Source: Ensifer canadensis (GTDB taxonomy: Bacteria > Pseudomonadota > Alphaproteobacteria > Rhizobiales > Rhizobiaceae). Taken from it: DNA of 64,000 bases. This document shows, piece after piece, positions 1-7,946 of this stretch; within the stretch, counting starts at the first letter, position 1, and every line of letters begins with the position of its first letter. Location: contig NZ_CP083370.1 of assembly GCF_017488845.2 (NCBI RefSeq), positions 2,480,001 to 2,544,000 on the forward strand, given 5' to 3'. A program made the position numbers and the translations under genes. The notes beneath the pieces were generated by a model. That model was not told the origin of the DNA. It searched no databases and saw nothing but the letters and a program-made list of their open reading frames with translations.

Positions 1-521
1 GGGGCACCGAGGGCCTGCCGGAAATCTGGTCCAAGGGGCATCGCAATCCGCAGGGCATCGCCATTGATCCGAAGGACGGCACGCTTCTGACGGCAGAGCA
101 CGGCGCGCGCGGCGGCGACGAGGTCAACAACCCGCAATCCGGCCATAACTACGGCTGGCCGGTGATCACCTACGGCAAGGACTATTCCGGCGCCGAGATT
201 GGCGAAGGCACGGCCAAGGACGGCTTCGACCAGCCGATCTACTACTGGGATCCCTCGATTGCGCCAGGCGCGCTCGCGGTCTATCGCGGCAAGATGTTTC
301 CGGAGTGGGATGGCAACCTGCTGGTGGCGGCGCTGAAGTATCAGCTCCTCGCCCGGCTGGAGCGGGACGACACCGGCGCTGTGACCTCCGAGGAACGGCT
401 GTTCGACGGCGAGTTCGGCCGTATCCGCGACATCGTGGTGGCGCCGGACGGCGCACTGCTGATGGTGACGGACGAAGAGGATGGCGCCTTGCTCAGGGTC
501 TCCAAGGCACCGACGCAGTAA
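1..521 (+). CDS. PQQ-dependent sugar (aldose) dehydrogenase, C-terminal part
   Basis: The reading frame is open from the window edge (first full codon at base 3) to a TAA, so only about 172 C-terminal residues are seen. GHRNPQGIAID followed by EHGARGGDEVN and a GHNYGWP stretch is typical of the soluble glucose/sorbosone dehydrogenase (GSDH, YliI/Asd) beta-propeller family. These are periplasmic enzymes that oxidise aldoses with PQQ. The final blade (RIRDIVVAPDGALLMVTDE) is complete. The signal peptide and most PQQ contacts lie outside the window, so cofactor use is inferred from the family. Confidence 0.85.
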   Translation, partial: GTEGLPEIWSKGHRNPQGIAIDPKDGTLLTAEHGARGGDEVNNPQSGHNYGWPVITYGKDYSGAEIGEGTAKDGFDQPIYYWDPSIAPGALAVYRGKMFPEWDGNLLVAALKYQLLARLERDDTGAVTSEERLFDGEFGRIRDIVVAPDGALLMVTDEEDGALLRVSKAPTQ

Positions 522-556
522 TACCAACCGGCGCTCGTATAAATCCAAATTCGGGA

Positions 557-1009
557 TCAGAGATCGGCGCGAACGTCCTTGCGGAACATAAACTTCAATC
601 CGGACCAGACCGCATCGACGGCGCAGACCTTGGTGTCGACGAGCCCGAGCGGCAGAAAGATCTCGCGCAAGACGTCCTCCGTCAGCGTCGTCGGAACCTT
701 CGATGCGCGCTTCGGCCACGAGATCCACATCATGCCGTCGGCCTTGAGGCTCGCCGCAAGCGGTAGTGCCAGCGCTTCAAGCTTTGCCCTCTCCACGGCG
801 AAGACGTGGATGTAGTCGTGCCGACGTGACGCCGGGCCGTCGACGGCGGTTTCGCACCTGGAGAACCCTGGAAAGCCGGCAATATCGGTCAGATCGTCAG
901 GGACGCCAAGCAACAGCGCTGACTGCCCGCCCCTCATGCCCAGCTTGCGGACAAGCGGCGTTCCCGAATAACCGCTCTCGCCCATCTCCACCGTCCCCAT
1001 CTCCACCAT
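557..1009 (-). CDS. DUF3052 family protein
   Basis: This 150-residue cytoplasmic protein resembles the DUF3052 family. It begins with a SGYSGTPLVRKLG segment and has a central WISWPKRASK motif, then a DVLREIF..GLVDTKVCAVD stretch near the C-terminus. The family function is not known. The start is ambiguous because ATGG(T/G)GGAG is repeated at the beginning; an internal Met at about 982 (MGESGYSG) would match the usual family start better. It converges with the sugar dehydrogenase and diverges from the permease at 1111. Confidence 0.75.
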   Translation of the reverse strand: MVEMGTVEMGESGYSGTPLVRKLGMRGGQSALLLGVPDDLTDIAGFPGFSRCETAVDGPASRRHDYIHVFAVERAKLEALALPLAASLKADGMMWISWPKRASKVPTTLTEDVLREIFLPLGLVDTKVCAVDAVWSGLKFMFRKDVRADL

Positions 1010-1110
1010 GCAACCGTCGCCGGCACGCCGCGCAGATCAGCCGGCCGCCGACGATGAGCCTTGCCCGGAAAAATCGCAACTGATAGACGGCGAAGCATCT
1101 GAGGAGAGCA

Positions 1111-2010
1111 ATGATGACCCGCGTCCAGGCCAATCTATTCCTGCTGTTTTCCGGCGCCATCTGGGGTGCCGGCTTCGTCGCCCAGTCGACGGCGATGCAG
1201 GCGATCGGACCGCTCTGGTTCATCACGCTTCGTTTTGCCATCGCAACCCTGGTCGCGCTGCCGCTCGCCGTCGTTGAAACCAGGCGGGCGCCGCAGCCGT
1301 TGACCGGCAGGACCCTTCGCAACTTCGTGTTTGTCGGGCTCGCGCTTTTTGCAGGCGCCGTTACGCAGCAATACGGGTTGCTCACCACCAGCGTCACCAA
1401 CTCCGGCTTTCTAACCGGGCTTTACGTCGTCTTCGTCCCGGTGCTGACCATCATCTTCCTCCGCCGCAGGCCGCACTGGATCATCTGGCCCGGCGCGCTG
1501 ATGGCCCTGCTCGGTATCTTCCTTTTGAGTGGTGGCGCTCTGTCGAGCCTGACCGGTGGTGATTATCTGACTGTTGTCTGCGCCCTGTTCTGGGCACTGC
1601 AGCTGATGCTTGTCGGCATCTTCGCACCGAGCAGCGGCCGGCCGATGCTGCTGTCGATGACGCAGTTTGCCGTTTGCGCCGTACTCGGCTGCGTCGTCGC
1701 TTTGGCGATCGAGCCCCTGAGCATGGAGGCGGTTAAGGGCGCGCTGCCGGAAATCCTCTATGCGGGCATCTTCTCCAGTGGTGTCGCCTTCATCTGCCAG
1801 GTCGTCGGCCAGCGCTACACCACGGCACCGCAGGCAGCGATCTTCCTGTCGAGCGAGGCGCTGTTTGCAGCCCTCTTCGGGGTGCTGCTGCTCGGGGAGA
1901 TCATCACGCCCATCGGCTATGTCGGTTGCGCCATCATCTTTGCCGCCATGCTGGTCGTCGAGATCGTGCCCGAGATCACGAAAGGTGGCCGGAAGGAAGC
2001 CGCAGCCTGA
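1111..2010 (+). CDS. EamA-family (DMT superfamily) permease
   Basis: The 299-residue integral membrane protein has about ten predicted helices arranged as two EamA repeats. The first starts with LFLLFSGAIWGAGFVAQ and the second near YLTVVCALFWALQLMLVGIF. Members export amino acids, nucleotides or other metabolites, and the substrate cannot be told from sequence. A GAGGAG ribosome-binding site lies just before two tandem ATG codons (1111 and 1114). It appears to be a single-gene unit. Confidence 0.9.
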   Translation: MMTRVQANLFLLFSGAIWGAGFVAQSTAMQAIGPLWFITLRFAIATLVALPLAVVETRRAPQPLTGRTLRNFVFVGLALFAGAVTQQYGLLTTSVTNSGFLTGLYVVFVPVLTIIFLRRRPHWIIWPGALMALLGIFLLSGGALSSLTGGDYLTVVCALFWALQLMLVGIFAPSSGRPMLLSMTQFAVCAVLGCVVALAIEPLSMEAVKGALPEILYAGIFSSGVAFICQVVGQRYTTAPQAAIFLSSEALFAALFGVLLLGEIITPIGYVGCAIIFAAMLVVEIVPEITKGGRKEAAA

Positions 2011-2714
2011 GACGAGATAGGCATGCGCGGGGACCTGCAGAACTATAACCCTTGATTTTGGCGGGTACTGAACTGCTGCGTTACTTGTTATTGCCCCGCC
2101 CCGCAAAGCTGTTGCTTCACTTTAAAGCGCCGCGATGCAACCTGCCGATTCCCGGTTATTACTTGCAGGATTTCTGCAAAGCGAACCGCCACGGTGCCCG
2201 ACAGCATCACTTTGGCAAGAAGCTTCAACCATATCAGTCGCTTGACAAATGAATGGACCTGTTTGGCAGCCATCGCGGCGTCGCCGATTGCGGCGAAAAA
2301 CGGCGCAAAGCACTCAACTTCTCGGCACATTCGTTCAAAAAGCTGTGATTTCAACAGCTTGCGATGCACCTTCAATATCACCTGAAAAATCGGCGACTGA
2401 CCGAATTTTGAGCAATGGCAAGACGCAATACCACTTCTAAAAAGTTTTGCTTGCCAATTCAAAATAAACCCATCAATCTTACTCTGTTCGGGCAATCTAC
2501 GAGCATGGGAAGATCTTGAAATAAAAGCGGGCCGGAGACGCAAAAACTCCGGGTGGCCAGACTGGGGGGGACGCGAGTTTGCAACCTTTCCGATGGCTGG
2601 CTGCGGTAACAGGAACCTTTCCTCAAATATCGAGAACTGCCTGCCCAACGCCCAATCGGGCAAACTGCAATGCTACCCGTCCGTCAAACGGGTGGAGAGA
2701 AAAGGACCTGACGC
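2011..2714. other. Long intergenic region, cold-shock gene leader
   Basis: About 700 bases lack a convincing gene and are less GC-rich than the flanks. Reading frames on the minus strand (2088-2663) start with TTG, have no ribosome-binding site and match nothing I recognise. The 3' part probably contains the cspA promoter and an untranslated leader. Small hairpins are visible: CCGGAG..CTCCGG at about 2533-2553, and CCCGT..ACGGG just upstream of the cspA ribosome-binding site. Confidence 0.5.
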
Positions 2715-2930
2715 ATGGCCGAAACTGGCACTGTTAAATTCTTCAACACCGACAAGGGCTTTGGTTTCATCAAGCCTGACAACGGTGGTGCAGATATCTT
2801 CGTACACATCTCCGCTGTCCAGGCTTCCGGCCTGGACGGCCTGTCGGAAAATCAGAAGGTAAGCTTCGACACCGAACCGGATCGCCGCGGCAAAGGCCCG
2901 AAGGCGGTCAACCTGCAGATCTCCGGCTAA
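2715..2930 (+). CDS. cspA: Cold-shock protein (CspA family)
   Basis: The 71-residue single cold-shock domain carries both nucleic-acid-binding motifs, RNP1 (KGFGFIK) and RNP2 (DIFVHIS). Such proteins are cytoplasmic RNA chaperones that melt mRNA structure at low temperature or in stationary phase. AGGACC before the ATG acts as the ribosome-binding site. A clear intrinsic terminator follows. A second copy lies at 56820, so the symbol is generic. Confidence 0.93.
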   Translation: MAETGTVKFFNTDKGFGFIKPDNGGADIFVHISAVQASGLDGLSENQKVSFDTEPDRRGKGPKAVNLQISG

Positions 2931-2961
2931 CACCGGTTTTGCTGAAAGATTCAAGTTGAAG

Positions 2962-2986
2962 CCCGGCAGCGATGCCGGGTTTTTTT
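2962..2986 (+). terminator. Intrinsic terminator of cspA
   Basis: A perfect 7-bp stem (CCCGGCA/TGCCGGG) with a GCGA tetraloop is followed directly by seven T residues. Confidence 0.9.
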
Positions 2987-3072
2987 GTTCAGGCCCCGTT
3001 CAGTTTGGCGTGGTTAACACTCTTTCATCATGAAGGCCGGAAACGCTCCGGACCATGCACAGGATTGAAGCC

Positions 3073-3525
3073 ATGAACAAGTTCATCAAAGCGACGGTTC
3101 TCTCGGTCATCGCCGCCGCCTCGGTTCTCCCGACCCTCAGCACGGCTGAGGCTGGTGATTGGAACCGCCGCAGGCACTATGACAACGGTGACGCCGTTGC
3201 ACTCGGCGCTCTTGGCCTGGCGACCGGCGTGATCATCGGCGGCGCGATTGCTTCGCAGCCGCGTTACAGCGAGCGCGTCTATGTCGACCCGGAGCCCGAT
3301 TATTACGAGCCGCGCCCGGTCTATCGTCCGCGCCCTGTCTATCGCGCGCGTCCGGTTGTCGTCGACAACTATGGCGGCGGCTACGGCGGCGGCGGCTACG
3401 GTTCGCTCGAGCCCTGGACCCCGTCCTGGTATCGTTATTGCTCGCAGCGCTACCGCTCGTTCAACCCGGACAACGGTACGTTCCGCGGCTACGACGGCCG
3501 CAGCTACTTCTGCGACGCAGGCTGA
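3073..3525 (+). CDS. BA14K family secreted protein
   Basis: The 150-residue protein has an N-terminal signal peptide (MNKFIKATVLSVIAAAS..AEA) and a glycine-rich segment GALGLATGVIIGGAIA. A Pro/Arg/Tyr-rich stretch follows, then the C-terminal signature YRYCSQRYRSFNPDNGTF..DGRSYFC. That ending defines the BA14K family, known from a Brucella immunoreactive lectin-like protein. The location is periplasm or cell envelope. I chose the Met at 3073 because it begins the signal peptide directly; an in-frame upstream ATG at 3055 is possible. Confidence 0.88.
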   Translation: MNKFIKATVLSVIAAASVLPTLSTAEAGDWNRRRHYDNGDAVALGALGLATGVIIGGAIASQPRYSERVYVDPEPDYYEPRPVYRPRPVYRARPVVVDNYGGGYGGGGYGSLEPWTPSWYRYCSQRYRSFNPDNGTFRGYDGRSYFCDAG

Positions 3526-3550
3526 TTGAAAAGCCGCGATGCGATAAACA

Positions 3551-3585
3551 AAAAGCGCATGCCTTTTCCCGGGGCATGCGCTTTT
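3551..3585. terminator. Bidirectional terminator between BA14K gene and MBL hydrolase
   Basis: A perfect 13-bp inverted repeat, AAAAGCGCATGCC/GGCATGCGCTTTT, is flanked by A and T tracts. It can therefore end transcription of both convergent genes. Confidence 0.85.
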
Positions 3586-3631
3586 TCATTACGGCCTATA
3601 TTCCCGAACCGGGGCCCGCGTCTTTTCGGGG

Positions 3632-4273
3632 TCAGAGACCACGCAGATAGGGGTTGGTGCGCCGCTCTTCACCAATCTGTCCACCGGGGCCATGGCCGCA
3701 AATGAAGCCGACCTGATCGCCGAGCGGCAGGATCTTGTCGCGGATGGAATCGAGCAATTGCTGATGATTGCCGCCGGGAAGATCGGTGCGACCGATCGAG
3801 CCGTGGAACAGCACGTCGCCGACATGGGCAAAATTCTGCACCCGGTTGAAATAGACCACGTGGCCAGGCGCATGGCCGGGGCAATGCAGCACTTCAAACA
3901 CATGATTGCCGAAGGAGACGGTATCGCCGTCCTCCAGCCATTGGTCGGGTACGACGTTCTCGACCTTCATCGCCAGGCCGAATTTCTCGGCCTGCTCTTC
4001 CAGCCGCGACAACAGCGGCAGATCGTCCTTGTGCGGGCCGATGATCGAAAGCCCGAGCGCTTCCTTCAGTTCCTTGGCACCGCCGGCATGGTCGATGTGG
4101 CCGTGCGTCAGCCAGATCGCCTTCAGCGTGATGCCGTTCTCCTGGATCGTCTGGAGGATCACATCGACGTCGCCGCCGGGATCGACGATCACGCCTTCCT
4201 TGGTTTCAGCATCGAAGAGAACCGTGCAGTTCTGCTGGAAATGAGTAACCGGGATGATGCCCGCCTGTAGCAT
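3632..4273 (-). CDS. MBL-fold metallohydrolase (glyoxalase II-like)
   Basis: This 213-residue cytoplasmic protein has the metallo-beta-lactamase signature THGHIDHAGG (residues about 56-65), a second metal histidine in CPGHAPGHVV, an aspartate in HVGDVLF and a final histidine in CGHGPGG. The length and pattern match the YcbL/type II glyoxalase-like group rather than the longer true GloB. The likely activity is thioester hydrolysis, but the substrate is uncertain. It converges on the BA14K gene. Confidence 0.88.
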   Translation of the reverse strand: MLQAGIIPVTHFQQNCTVLFDAETKEGVIVDPGGDVDVILQTIQENGITLKAIWLTHGHIDHAGGAKELKEALGLSIIGPHKDDLPLLSRLEEQAEKFGLAMKVENVVPDQWLEDGDTVSFGNHVFEVLHCPGHAPGHVVYFNRVQNFAHVGDVLFHGSIGRTDLPGGNHQQLLDSIRDKILPLGDQVGFICGHGPGGQIGEERRTNPYLRGL

Positions 4274-4345
4274 GCCGTCTGCGCCTCACTTAGATGTCGT
4301 TGGCACACCTATAGCGCCAAACGGCATCAGACACAGCGCGAATTA

Positions 4346-4548
4346 AAGCATGTCGCACAAAAGTGTTCAGCAGTTTTGCGATGACGACATGCGCAAAAAC
4401 AAGAGCTTAAAGCGCAGCAAGCGAATCCTTGAGCGCCGCGCGTCATATTAGATGCGCAAAGGTCGCGGTAGCACTTAAATGACTGCATGCTGCCTTAAAT
4501 CGAATACGATCTAAGGAAACATGCAGTGGAGATCGCGACGCGCTTTAA
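4346..4548. repeat. RIME1-like intergenic repeat split by a second palindromic element
   Basis: AAAGCATGTCGC..CAAAAGTG..GCAGTTTTGCG..CGACATGCG opens the same element that is seen intact at 8646. The shared tail GGAGATCGCGACGCGCTTTA is reached only after about 90 extra bases. Those contain a different palindrome, ACTGCATG..CATGCAGT at 4482-4527. The arrangement looks like one repeat nested in another. Confidence 0.8.
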
Positions 4549-4709
4549 CGCAGGCTGGCAATTTCCGCTGATGGAGACTGAGGTGCGGGGAGCTGCACGG
4601 TGGTAAGCAGCAAGGCCGAGACAAGCAGTTCGGCCGCAACGACGATTGCCACCACCGGGCGCAAGCCGTTGATGGCAGGATTTACCGGATTAACAGCTGA
4701 ATTCGACAT
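4545..4709 (-). CDS. Small hypothetical membrane protein (54 residues)
   Basis: A short frame starts with ATG at 4709 behind a very strong ribosome-binding site (GGAGAGGGAGG, 4 bases upstream). It encodes a polar N-terminus, one hydrophobic helix (VVAIVVAAELLVSALLL, residues about 19-35) and a short Pro/Ser-rich tail. The TAA stop lies in the terminal TAAAGCGC of the neighbouring repeat. I do not recognise a family. The exceptional ribosome-binding site is the main support; expression is unproven. Confidence 0.45.
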   Translation of the reverse strand: MSNSAVNPVNPAINGLRPVVAIVVAAELLVSALLLTTVQLPAPQSPSAEIASLR

Positions 4710-4946
4710 TGAACCTCCCTCTCCTGCCCGTGCTCACCTTCTTTGCGCGGGCATATCGCTGATCGTTCCCTCGGGCGCCTGCCCGACATCGACAGGAAAA
4801 ATACTTTGATCGCGAAACGGTTCCCTCGGCGTAACGCCGGGTTGAACTGCGACAGGGTTAGTATGTCGCATCTTCACATTTCGTGACGTTACCGCGGGAA
4901 CATCCCCACCATCGCTGCGTTTGCTCATCAGGGATAACGAAGGAGC

Positions 4947-5576
4947 ATGATGATGAAGAACCTTACCAGCACCCTGTTGCGAACTGCCGCGGCTGCGGGT
5001 TTCGTACTCGTAGCTGGCACCTCGGCAGCCTTCGCAGCCATGACCGCCACAACCGTCACTGACCTCAATGTCCGCGCTGGCCCGGGCCCGCAATATCCCA
5101 CCGTTGGCCTGGCAACACGCGGCAGCACCGCAGTCCTTGATGGCTGCATCGAAGGCAGCAAGTGGTGCCGTGTCGACGTCAACGGCCTTCGTGGCTGGGT
5201 CTATGCCCAATATCTGACCACCGATCTCGGCGGCGCTGCTGTCGTCGTTCAGGATCGACGCGCCGACCTGGCGGTTCCCGTCGTGACCTATGAGGCGCAG
5301 GCCGGCGATCCGCCAATGCCTGCACCCGGTGACGAGTTGCTCGGCCCTGTCGAAGAGGTCGATCCGATCGCGCCGCCGGATACGGTGCGCACCTATATCA
5401 CCACCAACCCGGGCGAAACCGTCTATCTCGACGGCGAAGTCGTGGTCGGCGCCGAGCTGCCGCAGACAGTCGAAGTGCGCCGCGTGCCGGACTATAGCTA
5501 CGACTATGTCAGCATCAACGGCCAGCCGGTTCTGGTCGAGCCGACAACACGCCGCATCGTCTACGTCTATCGCTAA
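4947..5576 (+). CDS. SH3-domain and DUF1236 periplasmic protein
   Basis: The 209-residue exported protein has a signal peptide ending near AAFAA (residues about 1-31) and a bacterial SH3 domain at about 33-92 (TDLNVRAGPGPQYPTVG..WCRVDVNGLRGWVYAQYL). Its C-terminal DUF1236 domain covers about 143-209 (RTYITTNPGETVYLDGEVVVG to the end). SH3b domains usually bind peptidoglycan or peptides, so an envelope role is inferred. Three ATG codons are tandem after GGAGC, and the first is used here. A strong terminator follows. Confidence 0.88.
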   Translation: MMMKNLTSTLLRTAAAAGFVLVAGTSAAFAAMTATTVTDLNVRAGPGPQYPTVGLATRGSTAVLDGCIEGSKWCRVDVNGLRGWVYAQYLTTDLGGAAVVVQDRRADLAVPVVTYEAQAGDPPMPAPGDELLGPVEEVDPIAPPDTVRTYITTNPGETVYLDGEVVVGAELPQTVEVRRVPDYSYDYVSINGQPVLVEPTTRRIVYVYR

Positions 5577-5611
5577 ACGAAACACGCCTCCACGTGGGCG
5601 AATACACAACC

Positions 5612-5640
5612 AACTCCAGCGGCTTGGCCGCTGGAGTTTT
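5612..5640 (+). terminator. Intrinsic terminator of the SH3/DUF1236 gene
   Basis: A perfect 12-bp stem AACTCCAGCGGC/GCCGCTGGAGTT with a 3-base loop ends in a T-rich tract. Confidence 0.85.
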
Positions 5641-5914
5641 CGTTTGCACTGCAGCGAATCACCAGTCTTTTTTAGCCACGGGCGGCTGAAACGATCCTCG
5701 AACACTGCAGTAATTCTGTCATTTTTCGGCTTTCGAAGCTCGAAAAGCGCGGTTTCCGGCATGAAACAGCAACATTTTAGCGAGTAACGCCTTCACAGAA
5801 GGCAGCCGTGACTTCCCCAAATTGACAAGAGTCTAAATTCGGCCTCAACCTGTCCTTGCCGGATCATCGGCATTTGGCGGCTCGTCTTCGACGGGCCTGG
5901 ATACGGAGGGATCA
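5641..5914. other. Intergenic region without recognised gene
   Basis: I see no coding frame with a ribosome-binding site and no clear repeat in this stretch. It presumably holds the promoter of the small glycine-rich protein at 5915. Confidence 0.4.
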
Positions 5915-6181
5915 ATGGAAGCATTAATGCCAATCATTACCCAATTGATCGCGGGGGCGGCCGGCGGCAACGCGGCCAGCGCAGTGTTGAAGCAAGGGGC
6001 ATTCAGTGTCGTCGCACGCACGATCGTCGGCGCTATCGGCGGCCTCGGCGGGGGGTTCCTGATCCAGATGCTCGGTGGCGAAGCGGCCGCAACTGGTCTT
6101 GCGATGCAGGCACTCGGCGGCCTCGTCGGCGGCGGTGTGTTGAGCGGCATCGTCGGGCAATTCCTCGGAAAACAAGCCTGA
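5915..6181 (+). CDS. Small glycine-rich hydrophobic protein, hypothetical
   Basis: The 88-residue protein consists almost entirely of Gly/Ala-rich hydrophobic segments (GAAGGNAASAVLKQ, VGAIGGLGGGFLIQML, GGLVGGGVLSGIVGQFLG) with regularly spaced glycines. This suggests glycine-zipper membrane helices. No family function can be assigned. GGAGGGATCA precedes the ATG, and a bidirectional terminator follows, so it is likely a monocistronic gene. Confidence 0.7.
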   Translation: MEALMPIITQLIAGAAGGNAASAVLKQGAFSVVARTIVGAIGGLGGGFLIQMLGGEAAATGLAMQALGGLVGGGVLSGIVGQFLGKQA

Positions 6182-6210
6182 CGCCTTCCGAACGATATCC
6201 GTAGCAAGAC

Positions 6211-6235
6211 AAAAGGCGGCCCTGGGCCGCCTTTT
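6211..6235. terminator. Bidirectional terminator between the small protein gene and ilvE
   Basis: An 11-bp inverted repeat AAAAGGCGGCC/GGCCGCCTTTT, with terminal A and T tracts on each side, separates two convergent genes. Confidence 0.85.
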
Positions 6236-6256
6236 CTGCATTCAGGGATAATCCGG

Positions 6257-7147
6257 TTACTCGGCTGCCGCTGCAACCGGATAGACTTCCTTCATGTAGT
6301 CGTTCATCAGCGTTTCGCAGATGGTTGCCGGCGTGAAGCGATGGGGGCCGATCTCGGAAACAGGCGTGACCTCGGCGGCAGAGCCGGTCAGGAAGCACTC
6401 GCTGAAACCGGACAGTTCTTCCGGCATGATCGCCCGTTCGACCACTTGGTAGCCGCGGCGCTTCGCCAGCTCGATCACCGTGCGGCGGGTGATGCCGTCG
6501 AGGAAGCAATCCGGCACCGGCGTATGGATGACGCCATCCCTAACGAAGAAGATGTTGGCGCCGGTCGCTTCAGCCACCTGGCCGCGGTAGTCGAGCATCA
6601 TCGCGTCGGCATAGCCCTTGGCTTCCGCCGCATGCTTGGAGATCGTACAGATCATGTAGAGGCCGGCAGCTTTCGATTTCGACGGCGCCGTCTTCGGATC
6701 CGGGCGGCGCCATTCGGCGATATCGAGACGAATGCCCTTCAGCTTTTCGGCCGGGTTGAAATAGCTGCCCCACTGCCAGATGGCGATCGCCACGTTGATG
6801 CGGTTGCTCTGGGCCGAAACGCCCATCATCTCGCTGCCGCGCCAGGCGATCGGCCGGACATAGGCTTCGGAGAAGCCCTGACGTTTCAGAAGTTCGACGC
6901 TCGCCGCGTCCAGTTCTTCGACGGAATAGGGAATCTTGAAGCCGAGGATTTCGGCGGAGTTGTGAAGGCGCTGGTTGTGTTCGGTCAGCTTGAAAATGCG
7001 GCCGCCATAGGCGCGCTCACCCTCGAATACGGCACTTGCATAGTGCAGGCCGTGGGTCAGCACGTGGATCTTGGCGTCCTTCCACGCGACGAACTCGCCG
7101 TTGAACCAGATTTCGCCGTCCAACTGATCAAAAGGAACCGCTGCCAT
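6257..7147 (-). CDS. ilvE: Branched-chain amino acid aminotransferase
   Basis: The 296-residue class IV PLP-dependent aminotransferase performs the last step of Ile, Leu and Val synthesis, or the first step of their breakdown. Recognisable parts are LTHGLHYASAVFEGERAY near the N-terminus, the catalytic lysine in the SKSKAAGLYM segment, EATGANIFFVRDG, and LDGITRRTVIELA. The length is normal. It is transcribed away from the MarR gene at 7419, with a 270-bp shared control region. The MarR pair may also affect ilvE, but nothing in the sequence proves it. Confidence 0.95.
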   Translation of the reverse strand: MAAVPFDQLDGEIWFNGEFVAWKDAKIHVLTHGLHYASAVFEGERAYGGRIFKLTEHNQRLHNSAEILGFKIPYSVEELDAASVELLKRQGFSEAYVRPIAWRGSEMMGVSAQSNRINVAIAIWQWGSYFNPAEKLKGIRLDIAEWRRPDPKTAPSKSKAAGLYMICTISKHAAEAKGYADAMMLDYRGQVAEATGANIFFVRDGVIHTPVPDCFLDGITRRTVIELAKRRGYQVVERAIMPEELSGFSECFLTGSAAEVTPVSEIGPHRFTPATICETLMNDYMKEVYPVAAAAE

Positions 7148-7342
7148 GATGTCGTCCTCTGGCGCTTGTGCGCCATTCTTGCTGTTGATTATCTTCCCGC
7201 TTTCAGTTTATCGGCAAACTGATTGTGGGAAAATTCAATTTCGAGATTTTGGATTTGCGATCAGTGCGGCGCGGCATATCCTCCTGAGGTATTACCGCCG
7301 CCAAATGTCTCGCTTACCGAGCATGGACGCTACCAACGCGGT

Positions 7343-7373
7343 AAAAATATGTCAATAAAGCTGACATATTTTT
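7343..7373. promoter_or_regulatory. Perfect inverted repeat, probable MarR operator
   Basis: AAAAATATGTCA and TGACATATTTTT form perfect 12-bp arms around a 7-base centre. The site lies about 45 bases before the MarR-family start codon, where an autoregulatory operator is expected. There is no G+C stem or T-run configuration typical of a terminator. Confidence 0.7.
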
Positions 7374-7418
7374 CCGATTGTTTCGTAAGTTGCAACTTGG
7401 CTGAAAGGAAATGACCGC

Positions 7419-7901
7419 GTGGCCGGCCAATCCAAAGAAAACACCCGATATGTGGGCGACACGGTCGCGCACGACGATGATACGATCGACTTCGAAATCA
7501 TCGAGCTGCTTTTCTTCGCCTATCGCGACTTCACCTCCGATCCGGATGCGATCCTGGAAAAGAGCGGCTTCGGCCGCGCCCATCACCGCGTCGTGCACTT
7601 TGTCGACCGCGAGCCGGGCATGACCGTGGCAGACCTGCTCGATACGCTGAAGATCACCAAGCAGAGCCTGGCCCGCGTGCTCAAGCAGCTGATCGATTCC
7701 GGCTATATCCGGCAGGTCACGGGGCCAGAGGACCGGCGCCAGCGCATGCTCTATACCACCGAGGAAGGCCAGGCGCTTGCCCGTGCGCTTGCCGAGCCAC
7801 AGTCCCGCCGCATAGCCGATGCATTGGCAAAGACGGGTCCCGGCGCGCGCGAAACCGTCAAGCGCTTCCTTGCCTGCATGAAGAACGGCGCCGGGGACTG
7901 A
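7419..7901 (+). CDS. MarR-family transcriptional regulator (PetP/LdtR-like)
   Basis: The 160-residue winged-helix regulator has the central MarR pattern: HHRVVHFVDREPGMTVADLLDTLKITKQSLARVLKQLIDSGYIRQ then DRRQRMLYTTEEG. It starts with GTG, behind AAGGAA. It is followed 45 bp later by an OmpR-type response regulator. That pairing is known as PetP-PetR in Rhodobacter capsulatus and is conserved in rhizobia. A perfect palindrome directly upstream suggests autoregulation. The assignment to a named orthologue is inference. Confidence 0.88.
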   Translation: MAGQSKENTRYVGDTVAHDDDTIDFEIIELLFFAYRDFTSDPDAILEKSGFGRAHHRVVHFVDREPGMTVADLLDTLKITKQSLARVLKQLIDSGYIRQVTGPEDRRQRMLYTTEEGQALARALAEPQSRRIADALAKTGPGARETVKRFLACMKNGAGD

Positions 7902-7946
7902 AATGTCGAAAGCCCGCTATCGGCGGGCGACGGGGGAAAGCTAGGC

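Noticed and set aside
2088..2663. 191-codon minus-strand frame in the intergenic region before cspA
   Set aside because: TTG start, no ribosome-binding site, no recognised family; the sequence also fits a long untranslated region.
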